A stretch of 6,066 nt of DNA, from NCBI GenBank assembly GCA_025352845.1, contig JANXSC010000018.1:1-6066 (forward strand). Direction: 5' to 3'. The translations under genes and the position numbers were made by a program. Within the stretch, counting starts at the first letter, position 1. Each line of letters begins with the position of its first letter. The stretch is from Opitutaceae bacterium (GTDB taxonomy: Bacteria; Verrucomicrobiota; Verrucomicrobiia; Opitutales; Opitutaceae). Shown in pieces: positions 1 to 6,066 of this stretch. Below the pieces are notes generated by a model. The model searched no databases. It was not told where the DNA came from and saw nothing but the letters and a program-made list of their open reading frames with translations.

Positions 1-1
1 G

Positions 2-778
2 CGGCGCGTCGCGGCGAGCACGCAGAGCCAGGCCCTCTGCGCGATCCTGTTTCTCTATCGCGACGTCATCGGACGGGAGCTGGGAGAGTTCGACGGGCTC
101 ACACGCGCCAAGCGCCAGCGGCCCGTGCCGAGCGTGCTCACGCGGGACGAAGTTTCCCGGCTGCTCGCGGCGTTGGAAGGCACCCCGCACCTCATGGCGC
201 TGCTCCTCTATGGCGGCGGGCTGCGGCTCAACGAGTGCCTGCAACTGCGCATCAAGGATGTGGATTTGGAGCGCCGGCAGGTGACGGTGCGGTCGGGCAA
301 GGGCGGGAAGGATCGGCTGACGCTCCTGCCCAAGATCGCAGTGGAGCCGCTGCGCGCCCACCTCATCCGGGTGCGGGCGCTCTACGACGCGGATCGGCGC
401 GACCGGCGGCCGGGTGTGGCGTTGCCCTTTGCGCTCGCCGCCAAATATCCGCGCGCGGGGGACGAGTGGGCGTGGTTTTGGATTTTTCCCGCGCGAGCCG
501 AGTCCGTCGATCCCGTGAGCGGCGCGACCCGGCGCCATCACGCCCACGAGGTGGGGCTCCAGCGCGCGATCAAGTCGGCGGCGGCACAGGCTGGACTCAG
601 CAAGCCGGTCACCGTTCACACACTCCGGCACTCCTTTGCGACCCATCTCCTTCAGTCCGGCCGCGACATCCGCACGGTGCAGGAACTGCTCGGCCACAGC
701 GACGTGAGCACGACCATGATCTACACCCATGTGGCGCAGGTGGGCGGCCTCGGCATCCCGAGCCCGGCCGACGGATAG
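2..778 (+). CDS. intI: Integron integrase (IntI-type tyrosine recombinase), 5'-truncated by the window edge
   Basis: This is a site-specific tyrosine recombinase of the integron integrase family, which inserts and excises gene cassettes at attI and attC sites. The frame is open from base 2, giving 258 visible residues against about 320-340 for the family, so roughly 75 N-terminal residues are missing. Residues before the GTG at 125 (ASTQSQAL, LFLYRDV) still match the family's SAM-like core-binding domain, so 125 is not the start. Visible catalytic residues are Arg in GGLRLNE (codon 224-226), Lys in GKGGKDR, His and Arg in HTLRHSF, His in LLGHSD and the nucleophile Tyr in IYTH (codon 722-724). 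The segment KYPRAGDEWAWFWIF (443-487) matches the extra patch that separates IntI from XerC/XerD and binds folded attC hairpins. The C-terminus, with VGGLGIPSP before the stop, also matches IntI. No frameshift or stop is seen, so the visible part looks functional. Whether a cassette array exists cannot be seen here. Confidence 0.93.
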   Translation, partial: RRVAASTQSQALCAILFLYRDVIGRELGEFDGLTRAKRQRPVPSVLTRDEVSRLLAALEGTPHLMALLLYGGGLRLNECLQLRIKDVDLERRQVTVRSGKGGKDRLTLLPKIAVEPLRAHLIRVRALYDADRRDRRPGVALPFALAAKYPRAGDEWAWFWIFPARAESVDPVSGATRRHHAHEVGLQRAIKSAAAQAGLSKPVTVHTLRHSFATHLLQSGRDIRTVQELLGHSDVSTTMIYTHVAQVGGLGIPSPADG

Positions 779-788
779 GAGACGCCTT

Positions 789-830
789 GCGAGTTTCACC
801 ATTGCACGACGGGGAAACTCGCGTGGTTTT
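789..830 (+). terminator. Hairpin between intI and the hydrolase gene, possible intrinsic terminator
   Basis: The arms GCGAGTTTC (789-797) and GAAACTCGC (814-822) are perfect 9-bp complements. One mismatch (798/813) and two further pairs (799-800 with 811-812) extend the stem to 12 positions around a 10-base loop (801-810). A run of four T follows at 827-830, four bases after the stem. The hairpin starts 10 bases after the integrase stop, where a terminator is expected. The T-run is short and not directly adjacent, and the left arm has no matching A-run, so termination is an inference. It could instead be a regulatory dyad for the next gene, whose GTG lies 14 bases downstream of the stem. Confidence 0.4.
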
Positions 831-836
831 GGAGCC

Positions 837-1472
837 GTGAACGTCCACATTTTGCCCGCGGGGCCGATTCAGACCAATGCCTATCTGCTCACTGCGCCCG
901 AACGCGGCGAGGCGGTGCTCATCGATGCGCCGGACGATGTCTGGGCCGACGTGGAGCCGATTTTGAAAAGGGAAAAATGCCGGCTCGCCGAGCTGTGGCT
1001 TACGCACGGCCACTGGGATCACACGCAGGGCGGGGCGGCGGTGGTGCGCGCGACGGGTGCGAAGGTCCGCGCGCATGCCGACGACCGCGTGCTGATCGAG
1101 ACGCCGGAAATCATGGAACGCTTCATGGGCGAGAAAATGAATCTCGAATCGGTGCACGTGGATCATTGGGTGACGCAGGGCGAGACGTTCGACGCCCTCG
1201 GCCAGCGGGTAGAAGTGCGGCACGTGCCGGGACATTGTCCGGGCAACGTGTTGTTTTACTTTGCGGCGCTCGGCTCCGCTTATGTCGGCGATGCGTTGTT
1301 CAACGGCAGCGTGGGCCGCGCGGATCTGCCGGGCGGAGATTTCGCGCTGCTGGAGCGGTCGATTCGCGGTCAGATTTATAGTATGCCGGAAAACACGGTG
1401 GTATTTTCCGGCCACGGCCCTAAGACGACGGTTGCCCATGAACGTGCCACCAATCCCTATGTTCGCGGTTGA
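837..1472 (+). CDS. Metallo-beta-lactamase-fold hydrolase, glyoxalase II-like (YcbL type)
   Basis: A 211-residue cytoplasmic metal-dependent hydrolase of the glyoxalase II-like branch of the MBL superfamily. The metal ligands are all visible: THGHWDH at about residues 56-62, His133 in PGHCPG, Asp152 in GDALF and His193 in SGHGPKT. The stretch GSVGRADLPGGD (158-168) is typical of the short glyoxalase II-like proteins. The long C-terminal substrate-binding domain of true GloB is absent, which fits the YcbL group. Members hydrolyse thioesters such as S-lactoylglutathione, but the substrate here cannot be told from sequence. The start is set at GTG 837 because conserved family sequence (HILPAGPIQTNAYLL) begins almost at once; upstream in-frame codons lie in the hairpin and in integrase coding sequence. 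A GGAG at 831-834 is only two bases from the GTG, too close for a standard ribosome site. The 3' end overlaps ribD by 14 bp, suggesting cotranscription and perhaps translational coupling. Confidence 0.88.
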   Translation: MNVHILPAGPIQTNAYLLTAPERGEAVLIDAPDDVWADVEPILKREKCRLAELWLTHGHWDHTQGGAAVVRATGAKVRAHADDRVLIETPEIMERFMGEKMNLESVHVDHWVTQGETFDALGQRVEVRHVPGHCPGNVLFYFAALGSAYVGDALFNGSVGRADLPGGDFALLERSIRGQIYSMPENTVVFSGHGPKTTVAHERATNPYVRG

Positions 1473-2622
1473 GCCCCACGAAGTCTTCATGCGTCGCGCG
1501 CTCGAGGTCGCGCGCAGTGTTTGGGGCACCACGCATCCGAACCCGATGGTCGGTGCGATCATCGTCGAGGATGGGCACATCGTGGCCGAGGGCGCGACCG
1601 CGCCCGATGGCGGGCCGCACGCCGAACGCCTCGCGCTGCTCGCGCGCGGAAAAACGCCCCGGCCCGGTGCCACGCTCTACACCACGCTCGAGCCCTGCTC
1701 GACGCACGGTCGCACGGGCGCCTGCACCGATGCCATCATCGCCTCCGGCATCAAGCGCGTGGTCGTCGGCGCCACCGATCCGAATCCCGCCCACCTCGGC
1801 GGCGGCTACGCGGCCCTCCGCGCCGCGGGCATCGAGGTGACCCAGGGCGTGCTCAAGCGCGAGTGCACCGATCTCAATCTCATCTTCAATCACTGGATCA
1901 CGAAGGGCGGCCCGATCATCGCGGCCAAGGTCGCGTCCACGCTCGACGGCAAGATCGCCTGCCGCAACGGCGAGTCAAAATGGATCACGAACGCGCGCTC
2001 CCGCGAAGACGTGCATCGCTGGCGCCGGTTGTTTCCCGGCATCGCCGTCGGCGCCATGACGGTGCTAAAAGACAATCCCCGCCTCACTGCACGCCGCGAG
2101 GGCGAGAAGGAGTGGTGCCCGCTGCGTTTTGTTTTCGACGGCCTGCTGCGCACGGTCGTGGATAAAAATTTCCCCAACGTCTTCACCGACGAATTCCGCG
2201 AGCGCACGATCGTCGTGACCACGCCGCACGGCGGGCTCGGCTACGTGCGCAAGCTGCGCGACATGGGCATCAAGGTGTGGACCTTCGATTCGCCGACGCA
2301 GCGCGTCTCGTTCACCGACTTCCGGAAAAAATGCACCGAGGAACGCATCCCCGGCGTGCTCGTCGAGGGCGGCGCGCAGCTCATCAGCGAGATGATCCGC
2401 ACGCGCCAGCTCGACTACCTCTTCGCCTACCACGCTCCCGTGCTGCTCGCCGACGAGAAGGCCAAGTCGATCTTCAGCGGCATGCGCCCCGAGAAAATCG
2501 AGCAAGCCGTGCGCCTCGCCGACGTCCGCCACGAAACCTTCGACGGCGACGTCCTGATGCACGGCCGCATGCAATATCCCGACAAGCTGCTCGTGGACGA
2601 AACGGTGTTTGGCGTCCGGTAA
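1459..2622 (+). CDS. ribD: Bifunctional riboflavin biosynthesis protein RibD (deaminase and reductase)
   Basis: RibD carries out two steps of riboflavin synthesis in the cytoplasm: deamination of the pyrimidine made from GTP by RibA, then NADPH-dependent reduction of the ribosyl side chain. The N-terminal CMP/dCMP-deaminase-like domain (about residues 8-145) has the zinc site: His54 and catalytic Glu56 in PHAERLAL, then Cys80 and Cys89 in PCSTHGRTGAC. HPNPMVGAIIV and GATDPNP are also family signatures. The C-terminal reductase domain (about 150-370) shows KVASTLDGKIA, SKWITN, TVLKDNPRLTAR and LVEGGAQLISEMI. At 387 residues it is slightly longer than the usual 360-370, the excess being a tail after HGRMQYP. 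ATG 1459 is chosen because PHEVFMRRALEVAR then falls where RibD proteins begin. ATG 1438 would add seven residues, and ATG 1489 would cut into the first helix; none has a convincing ribosome site. No other rib gene is in view, so riboflavin genes seem dispersed. Confidence 0.95.
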   Translation: MFAVEPHEVFMRRALEVARSVWGTTHPNPMVGAIIVEDGHIVAEGATAPDGGPHAERLALLARGKTPRPGATLYTTLEPCSTHGRTGACTDAIIASGIKRVVVGATDPNPAHLGGGYAALRAAGIEVTQGVLKRECTDLNLIFNHWITKGGPIIAAKVASTLDGKIACRNGESKWITNARSREDVHRWRRLFPGIAVGAMTVLKDNPRLTARREGEKEWCPLRFVFDGLLRTVVDKNFPNVFTDEFRERTIVVTTPHGGLGYVRKLRDMGIKVWTFDSPTQRVSFTDFRKKCTEERIPGVLVEGGAQLISEMIRTRQLDYLFAYHAPVLLADEKAKSIFSGMRPEKIEQAVRLADVRHETFDGDVLMHGRMQYPDKLLVDETVFGVR

Positions 2623-2627
2623 CGTCT

Positions 2628-2700
2628 CGATGTAGGCGGGATGCCCTCACCCCGCATTACACATTACCCGTTGCGGGGTGGGGGCACCCCGCCTACATCG
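2628..2700. repeat. Long near-perfect inverted repeat (REP/MITE-like) filling the ribD-esterase gap
   Basis: Arms 2628-2656 and 2672-2700 pair over 29 positions with two mismatches (2641/2687, and 2647/2681, the latter a G-T wobble), around a 15-base loop at 2657-2671. The outer 13 bases, CGATGTAGGCGGG with CCCGCCTACATCG, are perfect. The element takes up most of the 100 bases between the ribD stop and the next ATG. Its ends (TGTAGG, CCTACA) resemble those of the element at 4518-4572. A stem this long folded in RNA could act as a terminator or stabilise the ribD 3' end. However, the only T-run (2715-2719) is 14 bases beyond the stem, so it is not a standard intrinsic terminator. A dispersed palindromic repeat is the better reading. 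Confidence 0.85.
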
Positions 2701-2722
2701 GGATCGAACGATCATTTTTCCC

Positions 2723-4483
2723 ATGAGTTCCATTCCCCGCCTCGCCCTGTGTTTGTTCGTTTTCATCCTCCCTGCTGCGCTGCGCGCCGCTGACGACTAT
2801 GCGCCCGGTCCTGATTCAAAAGTGCAAGCCGGGGTGCCACAGGGTGAATTGTTCAAGTTTGAGTTTTCCGGCTCGAAGATTTTTCCCGGCACGACCCGCG
2901 AGGTCACGATCTACGTGCCGAAACAATACGACGCCACGACGCCCGCGTGCGTTTACGTGAATCAAGACGGCGTGCAGTGGAGCGCGCCCACGGTTTTCGA
3001 CAACCTGATCGCGCGGGGCGAGCTGCCGATCATCATCGGCGTCTTCGTGCGGCCGGGCGTGGTGAAGACGGCGAATCCCGCGACCGCGCTCGATCGTTTC
3101 AACCGCAGCTTCGAGTTCGACGGGCTCGGCGACGCCTATGCGCGCTTCATCCTCGACGAAGTGCTGCCCGCCGTCGAAGCGAAGACCACGGCCGACGGCC
3201 GCGCGATCAAGCTCTCGAAATCCGGCAACGACCGCGCCATCGGCGGATCGAGCAGCGGCGCGATCGCGGCGTTTACGGCGGCGTGGGAGCGGCCGGAGGC
3301 GTTTTCGCGGGTGTTCAGTTGCATCGGCACCTACGTCGGCCTGCGCGGCGGCGACCGTTATCCGACGCTCATCCGCAAGACCGAGCCGAAGGCGCTGCGC
3401 GTGTTTCTCCAGGACGGCGAACGCGATCAAAACATTTACGCGGGCGACTGGTGGATGGCCAACCAGACGATGGAGCGCGCGTTGATTTACTCGGGCTACG
3501 AGGTGAAACACGCGTGGGGCGATGGCGGGCACACGGGCAAGCAGGGCACGATGTTGTTTCCCGACGCGATGCGCTGGCTCTGGCAGGACTGGCCGAAGCC
3601 GGTGAAGGCGGGCCGCGCGCCGCTCGAGCGCGTAGGGCCAATCCTGATTCCCGGCGAAGACTGGCAGCTCGTCGGCGAAGGCTACCGCCTCTCCGAGGGC
3701 ACCGCCGTCAACGCCAAGGGTGAGGTGTTCTTCACCGACATTCCCAACAGCAAGGCCTACAAAATCGGCTCGGATGGAAAGCCCGTCGTCTTTATCGAAG
3801 ACACGCAGCGCGCCAACGGTCAGGCGTTCGGGCCCGACGGCCGGCTCTACTCTGTCGCCGCGGGCGCACAGCAAATCCTCGCCTACGGCGCCGACCGCCA
3901 GCCCACCGTCATCGCCAGCGAGATCGCCGGCAACGATCTCGTCGTCGCGCACAACGGAAATATCTACGTGACCGCGCCGCCCGCCGGCGCGAGCAACGAA
4001 CCGAGCAAGGTGTGGCTCATTAAGCCCGACGGCGCGAAGCAGGTCGTCGATAGCGGCCTCAAGTTTGCCAACGGCATCGCTCTCTCGCCCGACCAGTCGC
4101 TGCTCTACGTGGCCGACTATCGCTCGCACTGGGTTTACAGTTTCGTCGTGCAGCCCGACGGCACGCTCGCGCACAAGCAGCGTTACTATCATTTGCACGA
4201 GCCCGACACCGACGACCAGAGCTACGCCGACGGCATGAAAGTGGATAGCACCGGCAATCTCTACGTGGCCACGCGCCTCGGCATCCAGATTTGCGATCAA
4301 GCCGGGCGCGTGAACTTCATCATGCCGACGCCCAACGGCCGGATCACGAACCTCGTCTTCGGCGGCGAGAAATTCGACACGCTCTATGCCTCCTGCAACG
4401 ACAAGGTCTATCGCCGAAAGCTCAACCTCACGGGCGTGAATGCCTGGGCTGCGCCGAGCAAGCCGACGGCGCCGCGGTTGTGA
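2723..4483 (+). CDS. Secreted two-domain enzyme: Fes-like esterase fused to SMP-30/gluconolactonase propeller
   Basis: A 586-residue exported protein with two enzyme-like domains. Residues 1-23 form a signal peptide: Arg6, a hydrophobic core ALCLFVFILPAAL, and likely cleavage after ALRA. Residues about 40-295 resemble the enterochelin esterase/esterase D alpha/beta-hydrolase family: GGSSSG places the nucleophile at Ser177, GGHTG gives His270, and the acid is probably within LQDGERD (229-235). Residues about 310-570 are an SMP-30/gluconolactonase/LRE six-bladed propeller, with metal ligands inferred at Glu325 (LSEGTAV), Asn450 (FANGIALSPD) and Asp503 (YADGMKVD). Both active sites look intact, so it may cleave an ester and a lactone, or two bonds in one carbohydrate-derived substrate; the substrate is unknown. 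An earlier in-frame GTG at 2678 lies inside the inverted repeat and would put 15 residues before the signal peptide, so ATG 2723 is preferred. No Shine-Dalgarno is evident. Confidence 0.87.
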   Translation: MSSIPRLALCLFVFILPAALRAADDYAPGPDSKVQAGVPQGELFKFEFSGSKIFPGTTREVTIYVPKQYDATTPACVYVNQDGVQWSAPTVFDNLIARGELPIIIGVFVRPGVVKTANPATALDRFNRSFEFDGLGDAYARFILDEVLPAVEAKTTADGRAIKLSKSGNDRAIGGSSSGAIAAFTAAWERPEAFSRVFSCIGTYVGLRGGDRYPTLIRKTEPKALRVFLQDGERDQNIYAGDWWMANQTMERALIYSGYEVKHAWGDGGHTGKQGTMLFPDAMRWLWQDWPKPVKAGRAPLERVGPILIPGEDWQLVGEGYRLSEGTAVNAKGEVFFTDIPNSKAYKIGSDGKPVVFIEDTQRANGQAFGPDGRLYSVAAGAQQILAYGADRQPTVIASEIAGNDLVVAHNGNIYVTAPPAGASNEPSKVWLIKPDGAKQVVDSGLKFANGIALSPDQSLLYVADYRSHWVYSFVVQPDGTLAHKQRYYHLHEPDTDDQSYADGMKVDSTGNLYVATRLGIQICDQAGRVNFIMPTPNGRITNLVFGGEKFDTLYASCNDKVYRRKLNLTGVNAWAAPSKPTAPRL

Positions 4484-4517
4484 GTGGGGCTTTTTGAGGT
4501 CGCGCCGCGTTTTCACT

Positions 4518-4572
4518 GTAGGGCAGCCCGCTTGCGGGCGCGGTTCGGGCGCGCGCAAGCGCGCTGGCCTAC
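4518..4572. repeat. Second GTAGG/CCTAC-ended inverted repeat between esterase and sulfatase genes
   Basis: Arms 4518-4541 and 4549-4572 pair over 24 positions with three mismatches (4523/4567, 4528/4562, 4537/4553) around a 7-base loop. Each arm also holds its own small palindrome, CCCGCTTGCGGG on the left and GCGCGCAAGCGCGC on the right, so a cruciform or two-hairpin fold is possible. It begins GTAGG and ends CCTAC like the element at 2628-2700, though the internal bases differ. No T-run follows, so it is not an obvious intrinsic terminator. The rest of the 150-base gap shows no gene and no clear promoter. Confidence 0.75.
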
Positions 4573-4633
4573 TCGGGGAATCTCCATGAGCTCGCGCGCT
4601 TGCCACGCGCGTTGCGTCTGCTAACCCACGCGC

Positions 4634-6058
4634 ATGACCCCACTGCGCCTGCTCTGCTTCCTTCTGTTCGCTTTTGCCGCCAGCGCTGCTGAACCCGCGG
4701 CTCCGAAACCCAATATCCTCTTCATCCTCGCCGACGATCTCGGGTGGGGCGACGTCGGTTTTCACGGCAGCGAAATCAAGACGCCGCACATCGACAAGCT
4801 TGCGGCGGCGGGCGCGCGACTGGAGCAGTTTTATGTGCAGCCGGTGTGCTCGCCGACGCGCGCGGCGTTCATGACTGGACGTTATCCGATTCGGCACGGG
4901 CTGCACATCGGTGTCGTGCGGCCATGGGCGCGCTACGGTTTGCCGCTCGACGAGCGCACGCTCCCGCAGGCGCTGAAGGAAGCGGGCTACGCTACCGCGA
5001 TCACGGGTAAGTGGCACCTCGGGCATTTCGAGCCCGCGTATCTCCCAACGCACCGTGGCTTCGATCACCAATACGGTCACTACAATGGCGCGCTCGACTA
5101 CAACACGCACGAGCGCGACGGTGGCTTCGACTGGCATCGCGACGACAAGGTGAATCGTGACGAGGGCTACTCGACGCATCTCCTCGCGCGCGAAGCCTCG
5201 CGTCTGATCGCGGAACACGATGCGAGCCGGCCGCTGTTTCTCTACGTGCCGTTCAACGCCGTCCACTCGCCGCATCAGGTGCCCGAGCGCTACATGGAAC
5301 CCTACGCGAATCTGAAGGGCAACCGCCGCACCTACGCCGGCATGCTCGCCGCGATGGACGAGGCCATCGGCCAAATCGTCGGCGCGCTCGACACGAAAGG
5401 CCTGCGGAAAAACACGCTCATTTTTTTCTGCTCCGACAACGGCGGGCCGAGCCCCGGCGTAGTGACGAGCAACGGTCCGCTGCGCGCCGGCAAAGCCACG
5501 CTCTACGAGGGCGGCGTGCGCGTGCCCGCGGTCGCCGTGTGGGACGGAAAGATCAAGGCGGGCTCGGTGGTCGACGCGGCGCTGCACATGGTCGACTGGT
5601 ATCCGACGCTGCTGAAACTCGCGGGCGTTTCCCTCGCGCAGAAAAATCCCCTCGACGGTCGCGATGCCTGGCCCGCGATCACGCAGGGCGCGGCGACGCC
5701 GCACGAGGATATCTTGCACAACATCACCGCGACCGGCGGTGCGGTGCGCATGGGTGATTGGAAACTGATCGTGAACGGAAACGCCGCCGACGGTGATGGC
5801 GAGGGTGATGGTTCCGCGGTCGCGGCGGGAAAAAAGGCCGCGAAGAGAGCGGCGAAAGCGGCGGCGACCGGTTCGTTGGTCGAACTGTTCAACATTCGCT
5901 CCGATCCCTACGAGAAAACGAATCTCGCCGCGCAACAGCCGGAAAAAACAAAGGAGCTGCGTGCGCGGCTCGACGCCTACGCGAAGGCCGCGGTGCCGTC
6001 GAAGCAGGCCCCCGCGCCCGCGGGTTACAAAGCTCCCGCCGTCTGGGGCGAGCAGTAG
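4634..6058 (+). CDS. Secreted type I sulfatase (arylsulfatase family, Cys-type)
   Basis: A 474-residue formylglycine-dependent sulfatase that hydrolyses sulfate esters, probably on a glycan, outside the cytoplasm. Residues 1-18 are a signal peptide (LRLLCFLLFAFAASA). The alkaline-phosphatase-like fold shows the complete type I active site: Asp34-Asp35 in LADDLGWGD, the C-x-P-x-R signature CSPTR with Cys72 as the residue converted to formylglycine, Lys126 and His128 in GKWHLG, His211 in AVHSPH, Asp268-Asn269 in CSDNGG and Lys287 in AGKATLYEGG. It needs a formylglycine-generating or anaerobic sulfatase-maturing enzyme encoded elsewhere. The C-terminal subdomain (GDWKLIV, then LVELFNIRSDPYE) is normal apart from an inserted Asp/Gly then Lys/Ala-rich stretch at residues 384-413. 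Overall style is like arylsulfatase A/B and N-acetylgalactosamine-sulfatase families; the exact substrate cannot be assigned. No ribosome site is visible before ATG 4634; the stop leaves 8 bases to the window edge. Confidence 0.94.
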   Translation: MTPLRLLCFLLFAFAASAAEPAAPKPNILFILADDLGWGDVGFHGSEIKTPHIDKLAAAGARLEQFYVQPVCSPTRAAFMTGRYPIRHGLHIGVVRPWARYGLPLDERTLPQALKEAGYATAITGKWHLGHFEPAYLPTHRGFDHQYGHYNGALDYNTHERDGGFDWHRDDKVNRDEGYSTHLLAREASRLIAEHDASRPLFLYVPFNAVHSPHQVPERYMEPYANLKGNRRTYAGMLAAMDEAIGQIVGALDTKGLRKNTLIFFCSDNGGPSPGVVTSNGPLRAGKATLYEGGVRVPAVAVWDGKIKAGSVVDAALHMVDWYPTLLKLAGVSLAQKNPLDGRDAWPAITQGAATPHEDILHNITATGGAVRMGDWKLIVNGNAADGDGEGDGSAVAAGKKAAKRAAKAAATGSLVELFNIRSDPYEKTNLAAQQPEKTKELRARLDAYAKAAVPSKQAPAPAGYKAPAVWGEQ

Positions 6059-6066
6059 GCGCTGGA

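Noticed and set aside
125..127. GTG at 125 as start of the integrase
   Set aside because: The frame stays open to base 2 and the upstream residues match the IntI core-binding domain, so the gene is truncated by the window edge.
779..836. attC or attI site beside the integrase
   Set aside because: No GTTRRRY or RYYYAAC core box pair was found on either strand in this gap, despite the inverted repeat.
609..1673. Minus-strand open frame of 354 codons opposite intI, the hydrolase and ribD
   Set aside because: It runs opposite three genes with clear motifs, crosses the hairpin at 789-822, and has no recognisable domain.
2628..2700. The long inverted repeat as an attC site or standard terminator
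   Set aside because: Its ends (GTAGG/CCTAC) do not fit attC core boxes, and the T-run lies 14 bases beyond the stem instead of directly after it.
2702..2713. Short dyad GATCGAACGATC just before the esterase ATG as an operator
   Set aside because: Five-base arms with a two-base spacer can arise by chance in this sequence; no second copy or promoter boxes support it.
4586..4622. In-frame ATG upstream of the sulfatase or a 12-codon leader peptide
   Set aside because: The frame ends at a TAA at 4620-4622 before the sulfatase ATG, and nothing in the short peptide suggests a leader or attenuator.
2816..5935. A 1039-codon open frame on the minus strand across the esterase, the gap and the sulfatase
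   Set aside because: It is antisense to two well-supported genes and crosses an intergenic palindrome. Its translation is Arg/His/Ala-rich with no recognisable domain, as expected from strong GC bias at third codon positions. Its length is striking but explained by base composition.

Overview
This is a high-GC bacterial window with all recognisable genes on the plus strand. It holds the 3' part of an integron-type tyrosine recombinase (intI-like), a metallo-beta-lactamase-fold hydrolase overlapping a riboflavin biosynthesis gene (ribD), a secreted esterase/SMP-30 two-domain protein, and a secreted sulfatase. The Cys-type sulfatase, the exported esterase-gluconolactonase fusion, the high GC and the near absence of Shine-Dalgarno sequences suggest Verrucomicrobiota (perhaps Opitutaceae) or a similar polysaccharide-degrading lineage. 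This placement is inferred from protein style only and is not demonstrated.

Layout. 2-778: integrase, open at the left edge, so its N-terminus and any attI lie outside the window. 779-836: a short gap with a 12-bp-arm hairpin, possibly the integrase terminator. 837-1472 and 1459-2622: a glyoxalase II-like hydrolase and RibD overlap by 14 bp and probably share a transcript. 2623-2722: almost filled by a 73-base near-perfect inverted repeat. 2723-4483: signal peptide, Fes-like alpha/beta-hydrolase and SMP-30/gluconolactonase beta-propeller in one chain. 4484-4633: a second inverted-repeat element whose arms also begin GTAGG and end CCTAC. 4634-6058: type I sulfatase with signal peptide, followed by 8 bases to the edge.

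How the genes fit together. The MBL-fold gene and ribD look like ordinary chromosomal housekeeping genes, not gene cassettes. The two exported proteins could serve in breaking down esterified or sulfated carbohydrates outside the cytoplasm. No CRISPR array, tRNA, rRNA or insertion sequence was seen. The points most worth a second look are the integron integrase beside housekeeping genes, the two intergenic palindromes with shared ends, and the fused esterase/propeller enzyme. Nothing in the window by itself amounts to a demonstrably new system.
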